Assembly: GCA_036648855.1 (NCBI GenBank)
Contig: JAVWCU010000005.1
Location: forward strand, 1 to 38,903
DNA: 38,903 nucleotides
Direction of reading: 5' to 3'
Origin: Faecenecus sp036648855
Lineage (GTDB): Bacteria > Bacillota_I > Bacilli_A > RF39 > UBA660
The notes under the pieces are model-generated. The model was not told the origin of the DNA. It did not search any database and worked only from the letters and a program-made list of their open reading frames with translations. The position numbers were made by a program, and so were the translations under genes. Shown here piece after piece: positions 23,133 through 30,212 of this stretch (position 1 is the first letter of the stretch; each line of letters opens with the position of its first letter).

Positions 23133-23720
23133 GTGGCAAAAGAGATTGTTAAGAAAATTAAATTACAAATTCCGGCCGGTAAGGCAACACCCGCTCCACC
23201 AGTTGGAACTGTGTTAGGACCTGCAGGAATTAATTTACAGGATTTTTGCTCTAAGTATAATGAAGCAACAAGAGAAAGTATGGGGGATATATTACCAGTT
23301 GAAATTTCTATTTATGATGATAGAAGCTTTGATTTTATAATTAAGACTCCACCTACAGCATTTTTACTTAAGAAATATGCAAAACTTGCTAAAGGATCTG
23401 TTAAGGGAGCTAATAATATTGTAGCAACTTTAACTCAAGATCAAGTTCGTCAAGTTGCTGAAATTAAATTACCAGATTTAAATGCATATGACCTAGAAGA
23501 AGCAATGAAAATTGTAGAAGGTACTGCTCGTAATATGGGAATTGCTGTTAAAGGTGTTAATGATGCTGAACTTGCTGAGCAAGGTAAAGAAGCGCTTGAG
23601 GAAGAAAAAGAACTTGCTGAACGTGCTGAAGAACTTGCTAGTATGGAAGAAAGCCAAAAAGCTAATTCAACTGCCGAAGTTCCAGTAATTGGAGCAGCTG
23701 ATAAGACTGAAGCAGAATAA
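23133..23720 (+). CDS. rplK: Ribosomal protein L11 with acidic C-terminal extension
   Basis: Large-subunit stalk-base protein that binds 23S rRNA helices 43/44 and helps EF-G and RelA function. The core matches L11: KIKLQIPAGKATPAPPVGTVLGPAGINLQDF with the two thiostrepton-region prolines, and EGTARNMGIAVKG closing at about residue 141, where the B. subtilis protein ends. Here a further 54 residues follow (EEEKELAERAEELASMEES...), strongly acidic and Ala-rich. The GTG start at 23133 is chosen because AGGAGGTG lies just upstream; an in-frame GTG at 23124 is inside that site. 195 residues in all. Confidence 0.96.
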   Translation: MAKEIVKKIKLQIPAGKATPAPPVGTVLGPAGINLQDFCSKYNEATRESMGDILPVEISIYDDRSFDFIIKTPPTAFLLKKYAKLAKGSVKGANNIVATLTQDQVRQVAEIKLPDLNAYDLEEAMKIVEGTARNMGIAVKGVNDAELAEQGKEALEEEKELAERAEELASMEESQKANSTAEVPVIGAADKTEAE

Positions 23721-23740
23721 TTTCTAGTAGTACATAACAT

Positions 23741-23780
23741 ATAGGTTATACCTACGTGGGAGGAAAGTCCGCTATACCAC
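23741..23780 (+). promoter_or_regulatory. Putative ribosomal protein L1 operator before rplA
   Basis: A small hairpin (TAGGT/ACCTA, 23742-23754) is followed by GTGG (23756-23759) pairing with CCAC (23777-23780) around GGAGGAAAGTCCGC. The GTGGGAGG...CCAC layout repeats the site before rplK. It lies just before the AAGGAGGA ribosome site of rplA, so L1 binding could block initiation. Confidence 0.6.
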
Positions 23781-23796
23781 ATAAGGAGGAATTAAA

Positions 23797-24495
23797 ATGA
23801 AAAAAAGAGGAAAGAAATATCTTGAAGCTGCAGGTAAAGTTGATAGAACAAAGGCTTATTCTAGTGAAGAAGCTATTAAGTTAATCAAAGAGACTACAGT
23901 ATCAAAATTTGATGCATCTGTTGAGTTAGCAATGAGACTTAACTTAGATACAAAAAAAGCTGATCAACAGTTAAGAGGTGCTATTGTATTACCAAATGGT
24001 ACAGGAAAGACTAAAAAAGTATTAGTTATCGCTAAAGGGGATCAAGCTAAAGCTGCTGTAGCAGCAGGAGCTGATTATGTTGGAGATATGGATATGCTTA
24101 TAAAAATCGAAAAAGAAAATTGGTTCGATTTTGATATCATGATTGCTACTCCAGATATGATGCCATTGCTTGGTAAATTAGGAAGAGTATTAGGACCTAA
24201 AGGTTTAATGCCTAACCCTAAAACAGGAACTGTAACAACAGATGTTAGCAAAGCTGTTAATGAAGTTAAAGCAGGTCGTGTAGAATATAGAACTGATAGT
24301 TTTGGTAATATTCATGGTATTATTGGTAAAGCATCATTTACTGAAAAACAGTTAGTTGAAAACCTTAATGCATTTGTGGCTGTAATGCTAAGAGCAAAGC
24401 CTGCAACTGTAAAGGGTGATTATGTTAAGAATATTTCTGTTTCAACAACTATGGGTCCTGGAATTAAAATTAATTTGAATTCGTTTGACAAATAG
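23797..24495 (+). CDS. rplA: Ribosomal protein L1
   Basis: Forms the mobile L1 stalk next to the E site and represses its own operon by binding mRNA. KRGKKYLEAAGKVDRTKAYSSEEAIKLIKE at the start, GTGKTKKVLVIAKG in the middle domain, MPNPKTGTVTTDV and the closing TMGPGIKINL are all standard. 232 residues, normal length. AAGGAGGA precedes the ATG. Probable L1 operators lie ahead of both rplK and this gene. Confidence 0.98.
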   Translation: MKKRGKKYLEAAGKVDRTKAYSSEEAIKLIKETTVSKFDASVELAMRLNLDTKKADQQLRGAIVLPNGTGKTKKVLVIAKGDQAKAAVAAGADYVGDMDMLIKIEKENWFDFDIMIATPDMMPLLGKLGRVLGPKGLMPNPKTGTVTTDVSKAVNEVKAGRVEYRTDSFGNIHGIIGKASFTEKQLVENLNAFVAVMLRAKPATVKGDYVKNISVSTTMGPGIKINLNSFDK

Positions 24496-24516
24496 TGCTG
24501 ACAGTTATATAATAAA

Positions 24517-24637
24517 TTTAAATTTATAGGTGCCATAGACAGTAGGTATAAAAGTAAATCCTACCGAGGACTACTTTAGTTAAAGAGTTTTCGTGGATTA
24601 TCATGAGAACTTTTTTCTTGGCACTCCTAGATTTAAA
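24517..24637 (+). ncRNA. Ribosomal protein L10 leader
   Basis: Cis-regulatory RNA bound by the L10(L12)4 complex, placed as usual before rplJ. Closing stem: 24517-24534 with 24620-24637 (TAGGTGCC with GGCACTCCTA at its core). Inside are the conserved ATAGACAGTAGGT and CCTACCGAGGA segments that form the L10-binding kink-turn region. A separate 12-bp hairpin with six T lies at 24584-24616 and looks like the regulated terminator. Confidence 0.85.
24584..24616 (+). terminator. Attenuator hairpin inside the L10 leader
   Basis: A 12-bp stem (24584-24595 with 24602-24613, some G-T pairs), GATTAT loop, and six T. Its 3' end abuts the closing strand of the leader, consistent with a conditional terminator. 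Confidence 0.7.
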
Positions 24638-24656
24638 ATGAAAGGTAGGTGTTTTT

Positions 24657-25148
24657 ATGGCAAGTGCAAAAATATTAGAGGCAAAGCAAATGACTATTGA
24701 TGAAATTAAAAACAACATGTCAAATGCTGCTACTTATGTTTTATTTGATTATCGTGGTTTAACTGATGGTGAATCAAAAGAATTAAGACGTAAGTTAAGA
24801 GAAAGCAATTCTGATTACAAAGTATACAAAAATACTTTAATGGTTAGAGCTTTAGCTGATTTAAAAATCGATATTGATGCAAGTTTAATTGGTCCTAGTG
24901 CATTAGCATTTGGAGCTGATCAAATCGCCCCAATCAAAGTTTTAACAGATTTTGCAAAAAAACATCAAGCATTAGTTTTGAAGGTAGGAGTTGTAGACGG
25001 AGTTATTTCCGATAAGACTCAACTTGCTGAACTTGCTAGTATCCCATCTCGTGATGGATTACTTACAATGCTTGCTGGTGGTATGATTCAAATTGCAAAA
25101 GATTTGTCTATTTGCTTAGATTTATACTCACAACAAAAAGAAAATTAA
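24657..25148 (+). CDS. rplJ: Ribosomal protein L10
   Basis: Anchors the L7/L12 dimers to 23S rRNA at the stalk base. ATYVLFDYRGLTDGESKELRRKLRESNSDYKVYKNTLMVRAL is the rRNA-binding part; the C-terminal helix (about residues 133-160) carries L12 dimers. 163 residues, typical. AGGTAGGTG precedes the ATG. It represses rplJ-rplL by binding the leader upstream. rplL follows after 23 bases. Confidence 0.97.
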   Translation: MASAKILEAKQMTIDEIKNNMSNAATYVLFDYRGLTDGESKELRRKLRESNSDYKVYKNTLMVRALADLKIDIDASLIGPSALAFGADQIAPIKVLTDFAKKHQALVLKVGVVDGVISDKTQLAELASIPSRDGLLTMLAGGMIQIAKDLSICLDLYSQQKEN

Positions 25149-25171
25149 TTTAAAAATAAGGAGGAAAGAAA

Positions 25172-25540
25172 ATGGCTAAATTAACAAAAGAAAGTTTTAT
25201 TGAAAGTTTAAAAGAAATGAATCTTTTAGAGATTAAAGGATTAGTAGATGCAATGAAGGAAGAGTTTGGAGTAGATCCTAGTTCTGTAGCAGTAGCAGCA
25301 GCTCCTGTTGCAGCTGAAGAAGATGCTGGTCCATCTACTGTAACTGTTAATCTAATCAATGCTGGTTCAGCAAAAGTAAACGTTATCAAAGCAATCCGTG
25401 AGATTACTGGTTTAGGTTTAAAAGAATCTAAGGATATCGCTGATAATGGTGGAGCAGTTAAAGAAGGTATTTCTAAAGATGAAGCTGCTACTATTAAAGC
25501 TCAACTTGAAGAAGCTGGAGCTGAAGTAGAAGTTAAATAA
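25172..25540 (+). CDS. rplL: Ribosomal protein L7/L12
   Basis: Stalk protein that recruits and activates the translational GTPases. N-terminal dimerisation and L10-binding helices (1-32), an Ala-rich hinge (AVAAAPVAAEEDA), and the C-terminal domain with KVNVIKAIREITGLGLKESKDI, the factor-binding surface. 122 residues, exact family length. AAGGAGG precedes the ATG. A perfect terminator follows. Confidence 0.98.
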   Translation: MAKLTKESFIESLKEMNLLEIKGLVDAMKEEFGVDPSSVAVAAAPVAAEEDAGPSTVTVNLINAGSAKVNVIKAIREITGLGLKESKDIADNGGAVKEGISKDEAATIKAQLEEAGAEVEVK

Positions 25541-25558
25541 TTAATTAAATTATTTAGG

Positions 25559-25585
25559 GAATTGCATTTATGCAATTCTTTTTTT
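25559..25585 (+). terminator. Intrinsic terminator after rplL
   Basis: A perfect 9-bp inverted repeat (GAATTGCAT/ATGCAATTC) followed by seven T. Confidence 0.92.
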
Positions 25586-25591
25586 GTTATA

Positions 25592-25600
25592 TGTTATAAT
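25592..25600 (+). promoter_or_regulatory. Extended -10 promoter just after the rplL terminator
   Basis: TGTTATAAT seven bases after the T run. It would transcribe the 300-base interval before the methyltransferase gene. Confidence 0.5.
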
Positions 25601-25805
25601 AAAGTAGTAGATTTTTGGAATACTTATATAAGTGTAAATTTAATTGTTAGTGTTTATTATGAAATCAGGTAATTTTAAACTAAAAGAAGTTATGGAAATA
25701 TGAATAAAAATAAGCATATTTAAAAAAATGCACCATGTAATAAGGCAATTGTGCTTAAAAACAAGGTGCTATTTAATTTTCAACAACATATAGTTAAAAA
25801 AGGGG
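25601..25805 (+). other. Non-coding interval with alternative hairpins
   Basis: No supported gene. A palindrome ACTTATATAAGT lies at about 25622-25633. GCACC (25730-25734) can pair either with GGTGC (25765-25769) or, through GCAC, with GTGC (25751-25754), giving two exclusive folds. Two tiny reading frames (14 and 21 codons) lack ribosome sites. Function unknown. Confidence 0.4.
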
Positions 25806-25834
25806 TTGACCTAATTCTTATAATAGTGTATTAT
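25806..25834 (+). promoter_or_regulatory. Strong sigma-A promoter before a terminator hairpin
   Basis: TTGACC, 17-base spacer, TATTAT. The expected start (about 25841) is only some nine bases before an 11-bp terminator hairpin. Confidence 0.7.
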
Positions 25835-25849
25835 ATTGATACGAAAGGA

Positions 25850-25886
25850 GAACTAACTATCATTTAAAATAGTTAGTTCTTTTCTT
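25850..25886 (+). terminator. Perfect 11-bp terminator in the leader of the methyltransferase gene
   Basis: GAACTAACTAT pairs perfectly with ATAGTTAGTTC around an eight-base loop, followed by TTTTCTT. It lies between the promoter and the ribosome site, so it acts either as an attenuator or as the end of a very short RNA. Confidence 0.8.
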
Positions 25887-25899
25887 ATTATAGGGGTTG

Positions 25900-26493
25900 A
25901 TGAATACGGGACAATATTTTACAAATGAACAATTGCCTAGTAGTATGAAAGATTTTATGGCAGTAATTCTTGGGCATAAGTTTGTCTTTACGACAGATAA
26001 TGGAGTTTTTTCTAAAAATGGATTAGACTTTGGGACAAGAGTTTTGCTTGAAAATATTCCTTTGTCAGATTTGTCAGGAGAGATCCTGGATGTAGGGTGC
26101 GGATATGGTCCAATTGGAATTGTTGTTGCTAAGGTAACCAGCTTGTTAGTAACAATGTGCGATGTGAATCACCGGGCTTTGCACTTGGCAAAGAAGAATG
26201 CGAGTAATAATAATGTTCATGTACAAATACTAGAGAGTGATTGTTATAATAGTCTAGACCCTAATAAGAAATTCGATGTAATAATTACTAATCCGCCTAT
26301 TCGGGCAGGAAAAAAAGTCGTCTATGAGATAGTGATGGGAGCACGTCATCATTTGAAAGAGACGGGTAAATTATTCCTAGTAGTTAGAAAAGAACAGGGA
26401 GCTAAGTCAATGATAAATGATTTAGCTGAATATTATCAAGTTACAGTGCTAGATAAAATCAAAGGTTTTTTTATAATTGAATGCACTTTTTAA
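25900..26493 (+). CDS. rsmC: RsmC/YbxB-type class I SAM methyltransferase
   Basis: Small methyltransferase of the RsmC-like family, probably acting on guanine N2 of 16S rRNA (G1207 in E. coli). GEILDVGCGYGPIGI (about residues 61-75) is the SAM motif and the catalytic NPPI is in DVIITNPPIRAGK. About 197 residues from ATG 25900: only the catalytic half of E. coli RsmC, as in B. subtilis YbxB, which occupies the same place between rplL and rpoB. AGGGG precedes the start; TTG at 25897 is in frame but too close to that site. A strong promoter and a terminator-like hairpin lie directly upstream. Confidence 0.88.
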   Translation: MNTGQYFTNEQLPSSMKDFMAVILGHKFVFTTDNGVFSKNGLDFGTRVLLENIPLSDLSGEILDVGCGYGPIGIVVAKVTSLLVTMCDVNHRALHLAKKNASNNNVHVQILESDCYNSLDPNKKFDVIITNPPIRAGKKVVYEIVMGARHHLKETGKLFLVVRKEQGAKSMINDLAEYYQVTVLDKIKGFFIIECTF

Positions 26494-26522
26494 TTGACTT
26501 GTTGGTTACTTTGTGTTATTAA
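26494..26522 (+). promoter_or_regulatory. Sigma-A promoter for rpoB-rpoC
   Basis: TTGACT immediately after the methyltransferase stop, 17-base spacer, TATTAA preceded by TGT. The leader to rpoB is about 75 bases. Confidence 0.7.
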
Positions 26523-26603
26523 TATAAATTGGCAACGTATTATTTTAAAATAAAAAATATGTTCTTTGATTAAAACTAAATATGTGTATAGGGGTGAATT
26601 TTA

Positions 26604-29600
26604 GTGGCATATAAGATTGTTGATTGTGGTGACCATAGACAGAGAAGAAGCTTCTCAAGAATTAGGAATACTTATGAACTAAAGGATTTACTAGAAATCC
26701 AAACCAAATCCTACGAGTGGTTCGTCAAAACTGGAATTAAAGAAGTTTTTGACGACTTATTTCCCGTGGAAAATTTTTCTGGTACTTTAGCTTTAGAATT
26801 TGGAGATTATCATTTTGATGAACCTCGTTATTCTATTAAGGAGTGTAAGGATCGGGAAACGACTTATGCAGCACCTTTAAAAGTAGAAGTTAGACTTTTT
26901 AATCATGAAACTGGAGAAGTTAAAGAGCAAGAAATATTTTTAGGTGATATGCCTATTATGACAGATAGTGGAACATTTGTTATTAATGGAGCAGAACGTG
27001 TTATAGTATCTCAGCTTGTAAGATCACCTAGTGTGTATTTTAATCATGAAATTGATAAAAATGGACGTGAGTTAATCACTTCTCAAATAATTCCAACACG
27101 TGGGACTTGGTTAGAATTTGAGACAGATGCTAGAGATGTTTTATATGTAAGAATTGATAGAACTAGAAAAGTAACATTGACTACATTGTTACGTGCTTTT
27201 GGCTTGTCTAGTGATGAAGATATTTATAAAGTATTTGGGAAGAGTCAATATTTAGAAAATACAATTGCAAAAGATTCTACTCGTAATACAGATGAAGCTT
27301 TAATTGAAATATATGAAAAATTAAGACCGGGTGAACCTGCTACTTTGGATTCATCTAAAAACCAAATAATTACTAGATTTTTCGATGAATTTAGATATGA
27401 TTTAGCTCGTGTTGGGCGTTATAAATTTAATCGTAAATTAAATGTTGTTGATCGTTTACTTAATCAAACATTAGCAGAAGATATTAAAGTAGACGGGGAA
27501 GTTTTAGTAGAAAAGAATACTTTAATAACTAAGGATGTTTTGGATACTCTAAAGAGTGTATTTGAAAACGGATATGGGGTTAAAGAGGTTAAAATTAATG
27601 CTGAATTAGATACTTATAATAAATTACAAGAAGTTAAAATTGTAAATCCTAGTAATAAAAAAGAGAAGTTAATTGTTTTAGGAAATGATCAAACTATTGA
27701 CATTAAAAGATTAACTATTTCTGATATATATGCCTCTGTTTCTTACTATATGAATTTATTACAAGGAGTAGGTAATTATGATGAAATAGATCATTTGGGT
27801 AATCGTCGTATTCGTCAAGTAGGAGAATTACTACAGAATCAGTTTAGAATTGGTGTTAGTAGAATGGAAAGAGTTATTCGTGAGAGAATGACTACTCAAG
27901 AGATGGAAGAGGTAACACCTAAGACTTTAATTAATATTAGACCAGTTACTGCTTCTATGAAAGAGTTCTTTGGATCAAGTCAATTGTCTCAATTCATGGA
28001 TCAAATTAATCCGATTTCAGAGTTAACTAATAAACGTCGTTTATCTGCTTTAGGACCTGGAGGATTATCTAGAGATAGAGCTGGTATGGAAGTACGTGAC
28101 GTTAATGCATCCCATTATGGTAGAATTTGTCCAATAGAGTCACCAGAAGGACCTAATATCGGATTGATTACTTCTCTTGCTAGTTATGCAAAAGTTGATG
28201 AATATGGATTTATTATGACACCATATCGTCGTGTTGAAAATTGCCATATTACTGAAACTGTAGATTATTTAACTGCAGATGAAGAAAATGATGTAATTAT
28301 TTCACAAGCTACTGTTACTACTAATGATGATAATAACATGACAGATGACGTAGTAGCAGCACGTTTTAGAGGAGAAAATTTATTAGTTAAACCATCTAAG
28401 GTTGATTATATTGACGTATCTCCTCAGCAAGTTGTAGCAGTTACTACTAGTTGTATTCCTTTCCTTGAACATGATGATGCTGTTCGTGCCTTGATGGGTG
28501 CTAATATGCAACGTCAGTCAGTACCACTTTTAAAAGCCGAAGCTCCACTTGTTGGAACAGGAGTTGAATATATTGCTGCTCGTGATTCTGGTGCCGCTAT
28601 TACGGCTAAGGCTGATGGAATTGTAGAATATGTTGATGCTAAACATATTGTAATTAAGAATAAGGGTGGAAAAGATACTTATTATTTAGCTAATTTTGAA
28701 GAATCGAACCAGGATTCTTGTTATCACCATAGACCAATTGTAAAAGTTGGAGATGAAATAAAAAGAGGTCATGTTATTGCAGATGGTCCAAGTATGGATC
28801 AAGGAGAGTTAGCTCTTGGTAAAAACATGGTAGTAGCATTTATGACTTTTAATGGTTATAACTATGAAGATGCTGTAATATTAAATGAGAAATTAGTTAA
28901 GGATGATGCTTATACTTCAATTCATATTGAAGACTATGAAATGCAGTGTCGTGAGACTAAATTAGGACCTGAGGAAATTACGAGAGATATTCCTAATGTT
29001 AGTGAGGAAACTCGTAAGAACTTAGATGAGTACGGAATTATTGCGGTTGGTACAGAAGTTAAAGAAGGAGATATTTTAGTTGGTAAGGTAACACCAAAAG
29101 GAATGGCTGAGCTTACTTCTGAAGAGAAATTACTTCATGCAATTTTTGGGGAAAAGACAAGAGAAGTTCGTGATACATCACTTCGTGTGCCTCATGGTGG
29201 AGAAGGTATTGTTCATGAAGTTAAAGTTTATTCTCGTAAAGAAAATGATGAATTACCAGCAGGAGTTAGTAAAGTAATTCGTATATATATTGCCCAAAAA
29301 AGGAAAATTCAAATTGGGGATAAAATGTCAGGAAGACATGGTAATAAGGGTGTTATCTCTTTGATTTTACCAAGTGAGGATATGCCATATTTACCAGATG
29401 GTACTCCAGTAGATATTATGTTAAATCCTCAAGGTGTTCCTTCTCGTATGAATTTAGGACAAGTTTTGGAATTACATTTAGGTATGGCTGCTAAGAAATT
29501 AGGAGTTCATGTGGCAACACCAGTATTTGATGGTGCTAAATCTGAAGATATAGATGAGATGATGAAGGAAGCCGGAATGGATCCAGATGGTAAGACTGTT

Positions 29601-30212
29601 TTATATGATGGTAGAACGGGAGACCCATTTGATAACCGTATTTCAGTTGGAGTTATGTACATGTTAAAATTACATCACATGGTTGATGATAAATTACATG
29701 CCAGATCAACTGGACCTTATTCATTAGTTACACAACAACCACTTGGTGGTAAAGCTCAATTTGGTGGGCAGAGATTTGGAGAAATGGAAGTTTGGGCTCT
29801 TTATGCTTATGGAGCAGCACATACTTTACAAGAAATTTTAACAGTTAAATCTGATGATGTAATTGGTAGAGTTAAAGTTTATGAAGCAATTGTTAAGGGT
29901 CAAGAAATTAATCAAGCAGGAGTACCGGAATCATTTAGAGTACTTATGAAGGAATTCCAAGCACTTGGGCTTGACATTAATATTATTGATGATGAGCATA
30001 ATGTTCTTGATTTGAAACATATTGAAGAAGAAGAAGCTAAAGATGAGTTTAGAACAGTGGATGATATTGAAAAACAAATTCCACTAATTCCACTAGATAC
30101 ACCGGAAGCTAGTTTAAAAAAAGAGTTTGAAGAAACGGAAGAACTAGAAGAAGTAGATGAAGAAGAATTACTAGACGATGAAATAGATGATATGGAAGGA
30201 GATGATGAATAA
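26604..30212 (+). CDS. rpoB: RNA polymerase beta subunit
   Basis: Catalytic subunit of RNA polymerase with the rifampicin pocket. 1202 residues, close to B. subtilis (1193). GTG start with GGGGTGAA upstream. The rifampicin region (about residues 455-492, FGSSQLSQFMDQINP...NKRRLSALGPGGLSRDRAG) is intact, but two residues differ from E. coli: Ile468 for Asn518 and Asn476 for His526. Other landmarks are GDKMSGRHGNKG and the C-terminal LGGKAQFGGQRFGEMEVWALYAYGA that contacts beta-prime. An acidic tail (about 45 residues) closes the protein. The last base of its stop is the first of the rpoC start. Confidence 0.99.
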   Translation: MAYKIVDCGDHRQRRSFSRIRNTYELKDLLEIQTKSYEWFVKTGIKEVFDDLFPVENFSGTLALEFGDYHFDEPRYSIKECKDRETTYAAPLKVEVRLFNHETGEVKEQEIFLGDMPIMTDSGTFVINGAERVIVSQLVRSPSVYFNHEIDKNGRELITSQIIPTRGTWLEFETDARDVLYVRIDRTRKVTLTTLLRAFGLSSDEDIYKVFGKSQYLENTIAKDSTRNTDEALIEIYEKLRPGEPATLDSSKNQIITRFFDEFRYDLARVGRYKFNRKLNVVDRLLNQTLAEDIKVDGEVLVEKNTLITKDVLDTLKSVFENGYGVKEVKINAELDTYNKLQEVKIVNPSNKKEKLIVLGNDQTIDIKRLTISDIYASVSYYMNLLQGVGNYDEIDHLGNRRIRQVGELLQNQFRIGVSRMERVIRERMTTQEMEEVTPKTLINIRPVTASMKEFFGSSQLSQFMDQINPISELTNKRRLSALGPGGLSRDRAGMEVRDVNASHYGRICPIESPEGPNIGLITSLASYAKVDEYGFIMTPYRRVENCHITETVDYLTADEENDVIISQATVTTNDDNNMTDDVVAARFRGENLLVKPSKVDYIDVSPQQVVAVTTSCIPFLEHDDAVRALMGANMQRQSVPLLKAEAPLVGTGVEYIAARDSGAAITAKADGIVEYVDAKHIVIKNKGGKDTYYLANFEESNQDSCYHHRPIVKVGDEIKRGHVIADGPSMDQGELALGKNMVVAFMTFNGYNYEDAVILNEKLVKDDAYTSIHIEDYEMQCRETKLGPEEITRDIPNVSEETRKNLDEYGIIAVGTEVKEGDILVGKVTPKGMAELTSEEKLLHAIFGEKTREVRDTSLRVPHGGEGIVHEVKVYSRKENDELPAGVSKVIRIYIAQKRKIQIGDKMSGRHGNKGVISLILPSEDMPYLPDGTPVDIMLNPQGVPSRMNLGQVLELHLGMAAKKLGVHVATPVFDGAKSEDIDEMMKEAGMDPDGKTVLYDGRTGDPFDNRISVGVMYMLKLHHMVDDKLHARSTGPYSLVTQQPLGGKAQFGGQRFGEMEVWALYAYGAAHTLQEILTVKSDDVIGRVKVYEAIVKGQEINQAGVPESFRVLMKEFQALGLDINIIDDEHNVLDLKHIEEEEAKDEFRTVDDIEKQIPLIPLDTPEASLKKEFEETEELEEVDEEELLDDEIDDMEGDDE

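Noticed and set aside
23450..23782. Open reading frame of 110 codons on the - strand over the end of rplK
   Set aside because: Ser/Ala-rich low-complexity shadow of the Glu/Ala-rich L11 tail; no start signal.
25659..25793. Two tiny frames (14 and 21 codons) in the rplL-rsmC interval
   Set aside because: Neither has a ribosome site and neither resembles a leader peptide.
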